Made by a program: the position numbers and the translations under genes | DNA from: Methylomonas rhizoryzae | Lineage (GTDB): Bacteria > Pseudomonadota > Gammaproteobacteria > Methylococcales > Methylomonadaceae | NCBI RefSeq assembly: GCF_008632455.1 | Contig: NZ_CP043929.1 | Coordinates: 1,674,001-1,738,000, forward strand | DNA: 64,000 nt | Direction: 5' to 3' | Part shown: positions 53,876-63,196 of the stretch, in pieces | How positions within the stretch are numbered: position 1 is the stretch's first letter | Layout of the letters: every line of letters begins with the position of its first letter | The notes under the pieces: generated by a model | What the model was told of the DNA's origin: nothing | Seen by the model: only the letters and a program-made list of their open reading frames with translations | Databases searched by the model: none

Positions 53876-55132
53876 TTACTGGCTTTGATAGAGCGGCAAC
53901 GCGTTGATGCGCGCATGGATTTTTTCCAGCATTTGCCGATAGTTCTCCCCCTGTAAGCCGCCAAAGCGCTGTTGGAATTCGGCTTCCGGCATAAATTCCG
54001 GTAAATCGGCGGTTGCGGGCATGAATTCGCTTTCCTGCGCGTTTGCCATGCGGGTTTGCAGGCGTTTGGCTTGATCCGGATCGGCTACCGCCATTTCTCC
54101 CAGGCGCCGGCCGGCCAAGTCGGCGGCAAGATCGTTGAAGGAAAAGCCGCTGCCGCCGCGCGAATCTTCGACTTCCTTGTAAAGGCCTACCGCGTCCGCT
54201 AGCGGGGTACCGGCGTATGCGGCCAACAAGGCCGATACCGAAAAATGTTTGCCGAAATCGTCCCGGCCGTTCAAGAGTACCGGTCGCCAGTTGGGAAATT
54301 GGCCGATCTTGGCGGCGGTGATGTAGCGGCCGAGTTCGCGGCGGGTGCTGTACAAAGCCATCAGCAAAACGACTGTCCGATTTTCGGCAATCGGATCGCC
54401 TTGTACGCTGCGTTCCGCCGCCAGGCGAAACAGCGGTCCGGCAATGACGGTCAAGGAAATCGGTTGGCGAGCCGTGCGTATGACCTCGACTATCTTGGCT
54501 TGGTAAATGCCGATGCGTTGCCGCTCGACTGGGTTGTCCCAAAGGATGGCGGATAATTTAGTCGGCAAGTCGTGTTGCCAGCGGTAGGCGGCCGTCATCA
54601 CCCCGGGTTTGAATTCGATTTGTTTGAGACTGGATAACAAGGTTTTACGCTCGTTGTCCGGAATAAGCGCGGCAATTAAACGGTCGGCAAGCGCGTGGGC
54701 CAACCAGCCGGGTATCGGCAAGCTGCCGAGTTTTGCGCCGGCGATTTTCGGCAATTTGCCGTTTTGCGCCAAGACCAGGGTTAAGTTGGCGTAGCGGCCG
54801 ACGGCCGGTAACGGGGCAGTGGCCCGGATGCGGGCGCGGCGCTCGCTGATCTTCAGCTCCGCTGCCCCGTTCACCAATTGATTGGCGGCATAATTGAGGG
54901 CGAGATCCAACTGCTTTTGATTGAGCCGCGCTAGCGCGGTGCTGCCGGAACGCAAGCGGCGCGGGTCGTTGATTGCCAATTGACGTTTAACGTCGGCTAT
55001 TTTTTCCGGACTTAAATCCGCATGCCGTTGCAGCGCCGGACGGCTGTCCAGCGCTAACCAGACCAGTAGTATCGGAACTAAGATAACGCCGGCCGAAAAT
55101 AGTGCAATGGATCGAGACAAGGAGATGGGCAC
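53876..55132 (-). CDS. membrane-anchored protein of unknown function
   Basis: The 418-residue protein has an N-terminal signal-anchor (LSRSIALFSAGVILVPILLVWLAL), followed by a periplasmic part. Motifs that may be useful for a search are LNQKQLDLALNYAANQLV, FPNWRPVLLNGRDDFGKHFSVSALLAAYAG and EDSRGGSGFSFNDLAADLAGRRLGE. The last contains a serine in GGSGFS, but I see no proven hydrolase pattern. It is in a single-gene unit convergent with the PEP-CTERM gene. Confidence 0.65.
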   Translation of the reverse strand: MPISLSRSIALFSAGVILVPILLVWLALDSRPALQRHADLSPEKIADVKRQLAINDPRRLRSGSTALARLNQKQLDLALNYAANQLVNGAAELKISERRARIRATAPLPAVGRYANLTLVLAQNGKLPKIAGAKLGSLPIPGWLAHALADRLIAALIPDNERKTLLSSLKQIEFKPGVMTAAYRWQHDLPTKLSAILWDNPVERQRIGIYQAKIVEVIRTARQPISLTVIAGPLFRLAAERSVQGDPIAENRTVVLLMALYSTRRELGRYITAAKIGQFPNWRPVLLNGRDDFGKHFSVSALLAAYAGTPLADAVGLYKEVEDSRGGSGFSFNDLAADLAGRRLGEMAVADPDQAKRLQTRMANAQESEFMPATADLPEFMPEAEFQQRFGGLQGENYRQMLEKIHARINALPLYQSQ

Positions 55133-55334
55133 GGATGGTCAGTATGATGGGTTTGCTACTCTAGGTTCAGGGCGTGTAAGCAGCATGCGTCAGCGGGGCG
55201 CTCCGGGTACGTTGGGCGACAGTTTAGCCGAGCTACTATAGCGATGGGTGGCAACGAATGCGGTAAAATGCCAGGTTGTCGCCGCTTATCGTCTCGCCGG
55301 GTACGCAACCCGAATTCATTTATCGTCTTAATTC

Positions 55335-56018
55335 ATGAAGTTACTCGCTGTAGAAACCTCCACGGATGCCTGTTCGGCGGCTTTGTTCATCGACGGTCAA
55401 ATATGCGAACGGTTTCAAATCGCGCCTAGACAACACACCAAACTGATCCTGCCGATGCTGGATGAACTGATGGCCGACGCCGGCTTGCGCCCCGGGCAAT
55501 TAGATGCCGTGGCCTTAAGCCGGGGGCCCGGTTCGTTTACCGGCGTGCGGATTGCGACCGGCGTGGTGCACGGCATTGCCTTAGGTGCCGATTTGCCGGT
55601 GGCCATGGTGTCTACCTTGGCCGCTATCGCCCAGGATTTTTTCAATAACGGGGAACAGCGGCTGGCGTTTACCGCGCTGGATGCGCGTATGGACGAAGTG
55701 TTCTGGGGCGTTTATCAACGCGACGAGCTGGGATTGGCGCGCTTGCTGGGGGAAGAGGCGGTTGTCCCGGCCGCCGACGTGCGGTTTCCGGATCTGGCCG
55801 GACATGGAATAGGTTCCGGATGGGCGGCGCACGCGGATATTCTGGCACGGCGCTTGGCCGATCGGGTGTTGGGGATAGACGCTGGTGTTTGGCCCAGGGC
55901 AGGCTGTGTGGCGCAATTGGGGGCTTATCAAGTCGCAAACGGTTTGACGGTGCCGGTAGAATTGGCGCAGCCGGTTTATCTGCGCGATAAGGTCGCTAAA
56001 AAACAGGGTGAGAGATAA
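55335..56018 (+). CDS. tsaB: TsaB, tRNA threonylcarbamoyladenosine complex subunit
   Basis: The 227-residue protein starts MKLLAVETSTDACSAALF and has the ASKHA-fold motif AVALSRGPGSFTGVRIATG, diagnostic of TsaB (YeaZ). TsaB scaffolds TsaD and TsaE in making t6A37 on ANN-decoding tRNAs. The downstream gene, 41 nt away, is a YrdC/Sua5-domain protein from the same biochemical neighbourhood. Confidence 0.93.
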   Translation: MKLLAVETSTDACSAALFIDGQICERFQIAPRQHTKLILPMLDELMADAGLRPGQLDAVALSRGPGSFTGVRIATGVVHGIALGADLPVAMVSTLAAIAQDFFNNGEQRLAFTALDARMDEVFWGVYQRDELGLARLLGEEAVVPAADVRFPDLAGHGIGSGWAAHADILARRLADRVLGIDAGVWPRAGCVAQLGAYQVANGLTVPVELAQPVYLRDKVAKKQGER

Positions 56019-56059
56019 GGTAAACTAGCCGGCTTTTGCATTGAGATAAAAGCGCCCCG

Positions 56060-56683
56060 ATGGCCGAATACCTGGAAATCCATCCGCAAAATCCGCAGCC
56101 GCGTTTGATTCAACAAGTAGTCGGTGTGATACGCACCGGCGGGGTAATCGTCTATCCTACCGATACTTCCTACGCCTTGGGCGCGCAAATCGGCGATAAA
56201 CACGCGATGGACAGGATACGGCGCATCCGTCGCCTGGACGACAATCACAACTTTACCTTGTTGTGTACCGATTTGTCGCAAGTTTCCACCTTTACCAAAA
56301 TGGGCAACGACGCGCACCGTTTGATCAAACATTTAACGCCCGGGCCGTTCACCTTTTTGTTGGATGCCACCCGGGAAGTGCCGCGCCGTCTGCAGCATCC
56401 TAAAAAGAAAACCATAGGGGTGCGCATCAGCGACAACCGCATCGCGCGGGCGATTTTGCAGGAATTGGGCGAACCGATTTTATCCACGACCATGATCTTG
56501 CCGGGTGAAGAAGAAGCGCTGGCCGATCCTTACGACATTCGGGAAAAACTGGAGAAAGAATTGGATTTGATCGTGGACGGTGGCATTATTCCGTTCCAGC
56601 CGACCACTATCGTGGCCTGTATGGACAGCGGAATCGAAATTGTCAGGCAGGGCGTGGGTATCGCCCGCATGCTGGAGAAATAA
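56060..56683 (+). CDS. YciO-type YrdC/Sua5-domain protein
   Basis: The 207-residue protein has the YrdC-domain ATP/bicarbonate site motifs VIVYPTDTSYALGA, HLTPGPFTFLLDAT and TIGVRISDNRIARAIL. Its N-terminal EYLEIHPQNPQPRLIQQVV and overall length match YciO rather than TsaC. YciO is structurally like the L-threonylcarbamoyladenylate synthase TsaC, but whether it makes TC-AMP in vivo is debated. It precedes an M50 protease and scpA as in other Gammaproteobacteria; 2 nt separate it from the M50 gene. Confidence 0.9.
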   Translation: MAEYLEIHPQNPQPRLIQQVVGVIRTGGVIVYPTDTSYALGAQIGDKHAMDRIRRIRRLDDNHNFTLLCTDLSQVSTFTKMGNDAHRLIKHLTPGPFTFLLDATREVPRRLQHPKKKTIGVRISDNRIARAILQELGEPILSTTMILPGEEEALADPYDIREKLEKELDLIVDGGIIPFQPTTIVACMDSGIEIVRQGVGIARMLEK

Positions 56684-56685
56684 AC

Positions 56686-57339
56686 ATGATGGACGAATTG
56701 ACGCTGGTGCAGCGGATTGTGGTTTGGATTTTGCCGGTGATGTTCGCGATTACCGTACATGAGGTCGCCCACGGCTGGATGGCTAAACAATTTGGCGATA
56801 AAACCGCCTATCAGCAGGGCCGGTTAACCTTGAACCCGATGCGTCACATCGATCCGGTCGGTACGTTGATTTTGCCGGCTATATTATTGCTTACCTTTAC
56901 CGGATTTATTTTCGGATGGGCCAAGCCGGTGCCGGTAGACGCCCGTAATTTTAAACAGCCGCGCAAAGCGATGATGTTGGTGGCCTTGGCCGGGCCGGTT
57001 TCCAATTTGTTGATGGCCGCCGCCTGGGCGCTGCTGGCGCGGATAGGCGTGATGTTGCAGGTCGAATTCGTCTCCATGCCGTTGATTTACAGCGGAGTTG
57101 CCGGCATTTCCATCAATCTGGCCCTGGCCTTGATTAATTTATTGCCTATTCCGCCTTTGGACGGCAGCCGGGTCGTGTCCGGCTTGCTGCCGGATTATTG
57201 GGCGTGGCGTTACAATCGATTGGAGCGCTTCGGATTTATAATTTTGCTGGTGTTGTTGGCGACTAACGGCTTGGGCCTGATTCTGGCTTATCCGATGTAT
57301 TATGCGCATCAGCTTTTTTTTGATTTGGCGGGACTATGA
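56686..57339 (+). CDS. M50 (site-2) membrane metalloprotease
   Basis: The 217-residue protein is integral to the membrane with the zinc motif HEVAH (residues about 25-29) in the first helix region and the second zinc-binding motif NLLPIPPLDGSRV. It belongs to the short M50 group without a PDZ or CBS domain (FtsH-independent Rip/SpoIVFB-like). The substrate is not known. It lies in the conserved yciO-M50-scpAB-rluB order. Confidence 0.9.
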   Translation: MMDELTLVQRIVVWILPVMFAITVHEVAHGWMAKQFGDKTAYQQGRLTLNPMRHIDPVGTLILPAILLLTFTGFIFGWAKPVPVDARNFKQPRKAMMLVALAGPVSNLLMAAAWALLARIGVMLQVEFVSMPLIYSGVAGISINLALALINLLPIPPLDGSRVVSGLLPDYWAWRYNRLERFGFIILLVLLATNGLGLILAYPMYYAHQLFFDLAGL

Positions 57340-57394
57340 GCGTCTTGGCTAGTCTGGTGCCGGGCCGGTTTAGGCCGGGTTCACCGTTAACCCG

Positions 57395-58219
57395 ATGAGC
57401 GATTCCGAACTCCAAGCCCAAGCCGAAGTGTTGTCGCCGCTGGCGCTGGTGCAAGGCCAACCGTTCGACGATTTGCCGGAGGATTTGTACATCCCGCCGG
57501 ATGCGCTACGGATATTTCTGGAAACGTTCGAAGGCCCTTTGGATTTGTTGCTGTATTTAATCAGGCGGCAGAATCTGGATATTTTGGATATTCCGATTGC
57601 GCCAATCACCCGGCAATACATAGGCTACATCGAAATGATGGATAAGCTGCGCTTGGAGCTGGCCGCGGAATATTTGGTCATGGCGGCGTTGTTGGCCGAA
57701 ATCAAATCCCGGATGTTGTTGCCCCGGCAACCGGAATGCGAGGAAGAGGAAGACGATCCGCGGGCGTTTTTGATACGTAAGCTACAAGAGTACGAAGCGA
57801 TCAAGAAGGTCGCCGAGGCGCTGGATGAATTGCCCAGGGACGAACGCGATACTTTTCCGGCCACGGTCGACGTGTCTACCGTCAGCGTGCAGCAAGCGTT
57901 GCCGGACGTGCCGCTCGAAGAGTTGTTGTTGGCGTTTCAACAGGTATTAAAGCGCGCGGAGCGACTCAGTCATCACCATATCAGTAAAGAGCCCTTATCA
58001 GTCCGTGAACGAATGGCAACCATTTTGGAAAAACTTAACCGGCAAGATCAGCTCCCTTTCGCAGCGTGTTTTACCCGAAGTGAAGGAAAAGGCGGGGTGG
58101 TTGTCGCGTTTCTTGCCGTCCTCGAACTCTCCAAGGAGCGAGTCGTCGACATCGTCCAGCCTGAACCCTACGCCGGAATTTTCGTCAGACTCCGGGTCGA
58201 TAGCAGCAGCGGCGACTGA
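57395..58219 (+). CDS. scpA: ScpA, kleisin subunit of condensin-like SMC-ScpAB
   Basis: The 274-residue protein has the N-terminal kleisin signature FEGPLDLLLYLIRRQNLDILDI, followed by EYLVMAALLAEIKSRMLLPR and a winged-helix C-terminus (GVVVAFLAVLELSKERVVDIVQ). It bridges the heads of SMC dimers in chromosome condensation and segregation. The coding end may overlap the scpB frame by 215 nt (see scpB). Confidence 0.95.
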   Translation: MSDSELQAQAEVLSPLALVQGQPFDDLPEDLYIPPDALRIFLETFEGPLDLLLYLIRRQNLDILDIPIAPITRQYIGYIEMMDKLRLELAAEYLVMAALLAEIKSRMLLPRQPECEEEEDDPRAFLIRKLQEYEAIKKVAEALDELPRDERDTFPATVDVSTVSVQQALPDVPLEELLLAFQQVLKRAERLSHHHISKEPLSVRERMATILEKLNRQDQLPFAACFTRSEGKGGVVVAFLAVLELSKERVVDIVQPEPYAGIFVRLRVDSSSGD

Positions 58220-59324
58220 AGTCGAGTTTGAACAGCGTTCGGAATTGTATGAGCCTGTCGAAACCAAGCCTGCAACGCGAAAACCTCGCGCCAGATCCAG
58301 GACAGCAAAGCCGACGCTCAAACAGCGCCACCCGGTTGTCAGATTTCCGCGTCAGTGGCCTAAAGCGCTGCATCGCCAGCCGCCGGCGCGGCTGGTCACT
58401 ACCGCGCGGGTTCGGCGACAGACGGTGCGCATACCGCGTGCATGCGCACCGGCAATCCGCAACAGCGCGGTTATTGCCGCAAAACCGGAGATCAAGCGGC
58501 GCAACAGGGTGGTCAGATTGCCTCGCCAATGGCAAAAGAGCTTGCATCGCGCGCCTCCTGCACGTGTTGAGGCGGCGATTCGAACTAGCGCGGTTGAAAT
58601 GGATGTTAGCGGAAATCGAGGCGTGCCGGGTTTTGTCTCCGTGTCAGCGCGGAAGTGCGACGTGAACACCAAGCGCATCGTGGAGGCGATATTGTTTGCC
58701 GCCAACAAACCCTTGACTATTCGGCAAATTCAGGACGCGTTTCCGGAGCTGGAACGGCCGGATACCTTGGAAATACAGACCGCTCTGGAAACGATAGCGC
58801 AGGATTATCAAACCCGGCCGATAGGCTTGAAACAGCTGGCTAGCGGTTATCGCTTCCAGATCCGCGAAGGTTTGGCGCCCTGGGTGACGCGCTTGTTCGA
58901 AGAAAAGCCGGCCCGATATTCCCGAGCCTTGTTGGAAACCTTATCCATCATTGCTTATCGGCAACCCGTCACCCGCGGCGAAATTGAAGACATTCGCGGA
59001 GTCAGTGTCAGCAGCTCCATTGTGCAAACCTTGCTGGAACGGGAATGGATACGCGTGATCGCCCATAAGGAAGTACCGGGCCGGCCGGCCTTATACGGTA
59101 CGACTAAACAGTTTTTGGACTATTTTAATTTGACGTCGCTAAGCGAACTGCCGCCTTTGGAAGAAGTCGGCAGTTTGGATTTCGGCGACTCAGCAGCCAC
59201 TCAGGAAGCCAGTGAAAGACCGCAAACCGAATTCGCCCAAGTCTCCGTCTTATCCTCCGACCAACCGGAAGCCGAACCCGAATCGCAAGCCCAAATCGGC
59301 GCCGAACGTCGGACACTCCACTAA
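58005..59324 (+). CDS. scpB: ScpB with an N-terminal basic extension
   Basis: The ScpB core of two winged-helix domains begins near GTG 58662 (VNTKRIVEAILFAANKPLT) and includes LLETLSIIAYRQPVTRGEIE and RGVSVSSSIVQTLLEREWI, giving 220 residues. In frame upstream, the open frame continues to ATG 58005, overlapping scpA by 215 nt. Two 29-residue repeats lie in this part (58305-58391, 58479-58565), each with VVRxPRQWxKxLHRxPPAR. Between them 12 of 20 shared residues use different codons, so the frame is probably translated. The start of the extension is undetermined (ATG 58005, or TTG near 58246). ScpB is the dimeric partner of ScpA; the extension may bind DNA. Confidence 0.85.
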   Translation: MNEWQPFWKNLTGKISSLSQRVLPEVKEKAGWLSRFLPSSNSPRSESSTSSSLNPTPEFSSDSGSIAAAATEVEFEQRSELYEPVETKPATRKPRARSRTAKPTLKQRHPVVRFPRQWPKALHRQPPARLVTTARVRRQTVRIPRACAPAIRNSAVIAAKPEIKRRNRVVRLPRQWQKSLHRAPPARVEAAIRTSAVEMDVSGNRGVPGFVSVSARKCDVNTKRIVEAILFAANKPLTIRQIQDAFPELERPDTLEIQTALETIAQDYQTRPIGLKQLASGYRFQIREGLAPWVTRLFEEKPARYSRALLETLSIIAYRQPVTRGEIEDIRGVSVSSSIVQTLLEREWIRVIAHKEVPGRPALYGTTKQFLDYFNLTSLSELPPLEEVGSLDFGDSAATQEASERPQTEFAQVSVLSSDQPEAEPESQAQIGAERRTLH

Positions 59325-60069
59325 CACGATAGCCGGCGGCGAACGCATTCAAAAATTGCTGTCGCGGGCCGGGATCGGCTCGCGGCGGGAAATCGAACGC
59401 TGGATAGAAGAAGGCAAGTTGCTAGTGAACGGCGTTCAGATTAAACCGGGCTACCGGTTGCAGGCCGGAGATAGATTGCAGATCAATGGCCGCATCGTCA
59501 AATGGGAAAAATACGCCGAGCAGCCGACCCGGGTGTTGGTGTACCACAAACCGTTGGGGGAATTGGTTACCCGGCGGGACCCGGAGGGCCGGCCGGTGAT
59601 TTTTACCCAATTGCCGCGCTTGCCGGTGGGGCGCTGGATTGCGGTGGGACGTTTGGATATCAATACCTCCGGTTTGATTTTAGTCACCAATAACGGCGAA
59701 TTGGCTAACCGGCTGATGCACCCGGCCCGGCAAGTGGAACGCGAATACGCCGTGCGCATTTTAGGCGAAGTCGACCAGGCCATGATGGAGCGGTTGAAAT
59801 CCGGCGTGGAACTGGACGACGGCCCGGGCCGTTTCGACGAGGTGCGGTTTTATGCCGGAGAAGGGGCCAACAAATGGTTTTACGTGACGGTCAAACAAGG
59901 GCGTAACCGTTTGGTGCGGCGCTTGTGGGAATCGCAAGGCGTCAAAGTCAGCCGCTTGATTCGGGTGCGCTATGGCGACATTACCTTGCCGGAACGGATT
60001 AGGGCGCACTCGTTTTACGAGCTGGAGGAACCGGAATTGAGCATGCTGATGCAATCGGTGGATCTCTAG
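59212..60069 (+). CDS. rluB: RluB-type 23S rRNA pseudouridine synthase
   Basis: The 285-residue protein has an N-terminal Pro/Lys/Asn-rich disordered segment, an S4 RNA-binding domain (ERIQKLLSRAGIGSRREIERW) and the RsuA/RluB catalytic motif VGRLDINTSGLILVTNNGEL with the catalytic Asp. It forms a pseudouridine near position 2605 of 23S rRNA in the E. coli counterpart. The only upstream initiation codon is GTG 59212, which overlaps the scpB end by 113 nt; both overlapping products are low-complexity there. Confidence 0.9.
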   Translation: MKDRKPNSPKSPSYPPTNRKPNPNRKPKSAPNVGHSTNTIAGGERIQKLLSRAGIGSRREIERWIEEGKLLVNGVQIKPGYRLQAGDRLQINGRIVKWEKYAEQPTRVLVYHKPLGELVTRRDPEGRPVIFTQLPRLPVGRWIAVGRLDINTSGLILVTNNGELANRLMHPARQVEREYAVRILGEVDQAMMERLKSGVELDDGPGRFDEVRFYAGEGANKWFYVTVKQGRNRLVRRLWESQGVKVSRLIRVRYGDITLPERIRAHSFYELEEPELSMLMQSVDL

Positions 60070-60086
60070 TTGCCAGTGGCCTCTTT

Positions 60087-61580
60087 CTATTGGGCGGGCG
60101 GATGCGACAGCGGTTTTTTCCGTAACGCTTTAATCTCGAACAGATAAGCCAGCCCTACATAAGCCGTTAGACCCATTGCACCGCTTAACCAAGGGGCGAT
60201 AGCCGTATGGTCGATCAGCTGCAGGTGGGCAAAATAAAGGCCTATGCCTAAACCGCTGTAGGCGCCGATTGCAGCTAGCGGGTAAGGTATCGGGTAATAC
60301 AGCCGGCCCAGCAGCCAAGACAGGCACACCATAAAGGCATAGCAGGCCAAGGTCGCCCAAGCCGAGCCGACATAGCCCCACAGCGGAATCCAATACCAGT
60401 TGAGCAACGCGGTCAGCGCGGCGCCGGCCATGGCGACCCAGGCACCCAGGCCGGTGCGGTCGCTGAGTTTGTACCAAACGGAGAGATTGACGTACACGCC
60501 CAATAACAAATTTGCCAACAGCAATATGGGCACTACCGCTAATCCGCTCCGAAATTCGGGACCGATGAAATACTTGAAAAAGTCGAGGAACAGCGTCACC
60601 GCTAAAAAGATCAACAGGCCGGCGATGACGAAATAGCGCAATACCAAGGCATAGCTGCGTTGTGCGTCTTCCCGGCCGGCGTAAGCGAAAAAAAACGGTT
60701 CGCCGGCATAGCGAAAAGCCTGCACGAATAAACTCATCAAGATCGACAATTTGTAGCAGGCGCCGTAAATGCCGAGCATTTTCAAATTGGTGTTCAGGTC
60801 ATAAGGCAACAACAGTTTCAAAATGGCGCGGTCCAGCATTTCGTTGACCATGCCGGCCAAACCTATCGCCACCATGGGTAAGGAGTATCGGGTGAGCGGT
60901 AATGCGATCCCGGCCTGTACATTCACGGGCACTCGGCGAAACTGGGGTAGCAATAACAAAAACTTAAAGGTACTGGCGGCCAGATTGGCCAGAAAGATAT
61001 AGCCGACGCCCAACTTCGGGTTGTAGTAAGCCGAAAACCCGTTGTCCGGCCACAGCGTTATCAACTTAGGACAAAGCAGCAGAAAAAACAGGTTCAAGCC
61101 TATGGTAACGGCAATTTCCGCCAAGCGTATTCCCGCGAAGCGCCAGGCCCGGTTCTCGGCCCGCAAACGGGCGAACGGTAGCGCGGTAACCGCGTCTACC
61201 GCCAAGATCACGCTAAACCACAGCAAATATTCCGGGTGATCGGAGTAGCCTAAAGTTTGGGCAATGCTTGGAAGGTAGCAATATACGCCGAGTACGAACA
61301 GTAAGTTGGCGACGACGATTAAACTCAAGGCATTGGCGTATACAGCCTCGCCGGCGAATTCCGGTTTTTGCCGAAAGCGGAAATAACCGGTTTCCAGGCC
61401 GAATACCAGTAATACGGCGAAAAAGCCGGCATAGGCGTAAAGCTCCGATACCACGCCGTATTCGCTCGCGCTAAAGGTATAGGTGTAAAGCGGGACCAGC
61501 AGATAATTGAGAAAGCGGCCGACGATGCTGCTCAGCCCGTATATCGCGGTTTGCGATGCTAATTTTTTTAAGACGCTCAA
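60087..61580 (-). CDS. Wzx-type polysaccharide flippase
   Basis: The 497-residue protein has about 14 membrane helices, with the MATE/MVF-superfamily start KKLASQTAIYGLSSIVGRFLNYLLVPLYT and the polysaccharide-biosynthesis C-terminal domain. Such proteins flip lipid-linked oligosaccharide across the inner membrane for O-antigen, capsule or exopolysaccharide. There is no glycosyltransferase cluster around it in the window. It ends convergent with rluB and starts 6 nt from the trmB stop. Confidence 0.85.
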   Translation of the reverse strand: MSVLKKLASQTAIYGLSSIVGRFLNYLLVPLYTYTFSASEYGVVSELYAYAGFFAVLLVFGLETGYFRFRQKPEFAGEAVYANALSLIVVANLLFVLGVYCYLPSIAQTLGYSDHPEYLLWFSVILAVDAVTALPFARLRAENRAWRFAGIRLAEIAVTIGLNLFFLLLCPKLITLWPDNGFSAYYNPKLGVGYIFLANLAASTFKFLLLLPQFRRVPVNVQAGIALPLTRYSLPMVAIGLAGMVNEMLDRAILKLLLPYDLNTNLKMLGIYGACYKLSILMSLFVQAFRYAGEPFFFAYAGREDAQRSYALVLRYFVIAGLLIFLAVTLFLDFFKYFIGPEFRSGLAVVPILLLANLLLGVYVNLSVWYKLSDRTGLGAWVAMAGAALTALLNWYWIPLWGYVGSAWATLACYAFMVCLSWLLGRLYYPIPYPLAAIGAYSGLGIGLYFAHLQLIDHTAIAPWLSGAMGLTAYVGLAYLFEIKALRKKPLSHPPAQ

Positions 61581-61586
61581 GGCCGC

Positions 61587-62276
61587 TTACTTTTTGATAA
61601 AAATCAAATCCCACACGCCGTGCCCCAACTTCAAGCCGCGGTTTTCGAATTTGGTCAAGGGCCGGTAATCCGGGCGCGGGCAATAGTCGCCGCCGGGGCT
61701 GGCGTTTTTCAAGCCGGTATCGGCGCTAAGCTGGCTCAGCATGTCTTTGGCGTAATCCTGCCAGTCGGTCGCCGCATGAAAATAGCCGCCCGGGAGCAGC
61801 TTTTGGTTGAGTAAATGTATAAAACTCGGGCGGACGATGCGGCGTTTGTGGTGGCGACGTTTGTGCCAGGGGTCGGGAAAAAACAAATGTACGCCGGCCA
61901 GGCTGGCGTCGGCGATCTTTGTCTCCAAAATTTCGATTGCGTCGTGGTGGTAAATGCGAACGTTGCCGATACCGCGTTCTGCCAACAACATCATCAGGTG
62001 ACCGACGCCGGGCCGGTGTACTTCTATGCCCAAATAATTCAAATGCGGGTTGGCGGCGGCCATATCGGCCAGACTGTCGCCGTTGCCGAAGCCGATTTCG
62101 ACAATTAATGGCGCTTGCCGGCCGAAGCTTCGGTTTGGCTCGAATGCGCTTGTAGTGGCAAGACAGTATTTAGTCCAATGCTGTTCCAAAGCGATGCGTT
62201 GGCCGGTGGTGGCGCGGCCTTGCCGGCGGATGAAGCTGCGGATGCGTTCGGGGTCGATAATGCGTGATTCGCTCAT
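61587..62276 (-). CDS. trmB: TrmB, tRNA (guanine-N7)-methyltransferase
   Basis: The 229-residue protein from ATG 62276 (MSESRIIDPERIRSFIRRQG) has the SAM-binding motif LIVEIGFGNGDSL and the TrmB signatures GIEVHRPGVG, HDAIEIL and LFFPDPWHKRRHHKRRIV. It methylates G46 of tRNA. Upstream in-frame codons would add 54 residues not found in the family, so 62276 is favoured. The flippase gene follows after 6 nt. Confidence 0.94.
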   Translation of the reverse strand: MSESRIIDPERIRSFIRRQGRATTGQRIALEQHWTKYCLATTSAFEPNRSFGRQAPLIVEIGFGNGDSLADMAAANPHLNYLGIEVHRPGVGHLMMLLAERGIGNVRIYHHDAIEILETKIADASLAGVHLFFPDPWHKRRHHKRRIVRPSFIHLLNQKLLPGGYFHAATDWQDYAKDMLSQLSADTGLKNASPGGDYCPRPDYRPLTKFENRGLKLGHGVWDLIFIKK

Positions 62277-62335
62277 GCTGGGTAGGTACCGCTTGCCAGC
62301 ACAAGCGGTTGTATTTTGAGTTGAAAAAACTTGGA

Positions 62336-63196
62336 TTATTGACAATCGAATTGTTTGGGCCAGTCCCGGTAATTGAATACCTGGCCTTGTTCGCGCACCG
62401 TGGCGACGGCGGATAGATCCAAGTCGGCGTATACCCATTGCACTTGGTTGTAACTCCCTATCGCCAGGATGCCGTTGTTAGGGAAGCCGCGGTCGACCGG
62501 GGTATAGACGGCGGCGGCACCGCAATTGACGTCTACCGCTTCCGACCAATCGGCATTGCCGACCAGCGAGGCTTGCGCCACGTAACATTGGTTTTCCAGC
62601 GCCCGGGCTTGGCAACCGATCCTAACCCGGTAGTAGCCGGCTTCGGTGTCGGTGCAACTGGGGACCAGGATCAACGTGGCACCGCGTTCGGCTTGCCGGC
62701 GGGCGTAATGCGGAAATTCGCTGTCGTAACATATGTTGATCGCGACCTTGCCGAACACGGTGTCGAACAGTTTGATGTCCAGACCGCGTGAGATATGCCA
62801 TTGTTCGTTTTCGAACCGGGTCATGGTCAGCTTTTCCTGATAATCCACGTCGCCCTGCGGAGTAAAAAAGTAAGCGTGGTTACGGAATTCGCCGGTGGGG
62901 TGTTTGACAGGATAGGTGCCGGCTTGAATGTACACCCGGTGCTGTTCTGCCAGATCTTGGAACAGCTGCAGGAAAGCCGGCAGCAGGGTTTGCAGCGCAT
63001 CCAGTTGGCCGGACAAGGAAGAGTAGACAGGTTTGGGGAACAAGGACGCCAGTTCCATGCAGGCGTATTCCGGGAATAGCAAAATATCGGCTTTATTGGC
63101 GGCGGCGTCCTCGACCCAACGGCGGGTTTTGGCTTCGAAATTGTCCCAGGTCTCTAAAAAGCTGATGTCGTATTGAGCGGTAGCGAGTTTAGGCAT
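62336..63196 (-). CDS. nitrilase-superfamily carbon-nitrogen hydrolase
   Basis: The 286-residue protein has the Glu-Lys-Cys triad of the nitrilase fold: LLFPEYACME (Glu near 42), EKLTMTRFE (Lys near 121) and INICYDSEFP (Cys near 156). It is a cytoplasmic amidase-type enzyme of uncertain substrate. It overlaps the GNAT gene by 8 nt, so they are translated from one mRNA; a fused or paired nitrilase-GNAT arrangement is recurrent in bacteria. Confidence 0.9.
   Translation of the reverse strand: MPKLATAQYDISFLETWDNFEAKTRRWVEDAAANKADILLFPEYACMELASLFPKPVYSSLSGQLDALQTLLPAFLQLFQDLAEQHRVYIQAGTYPVKHPTGEFRNHAYFFTPQGDVDYQEKLTMTRFENEQWHISRGLDIKLFDTVFGKVAINICYDSEFPHYARRQAERGATLILVPSCTDTEAGYYRVRIGCQARALENQCYVAQASLVGNADWSEAVDVNCGAAAVYTPVDRGFPNNGILAIGSYNQVQWVYADLDLSAVATVREQGQVFNYRDWPKQFDCQ

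Noticed and set aside
58228..58665. Separate 145-residue gene between scpA and scpB in another frame
   Set aside because: The duplicated motif is conserved only in the scpB frame, where synonymous changes support coding; the alternative frame shows no such pattern.
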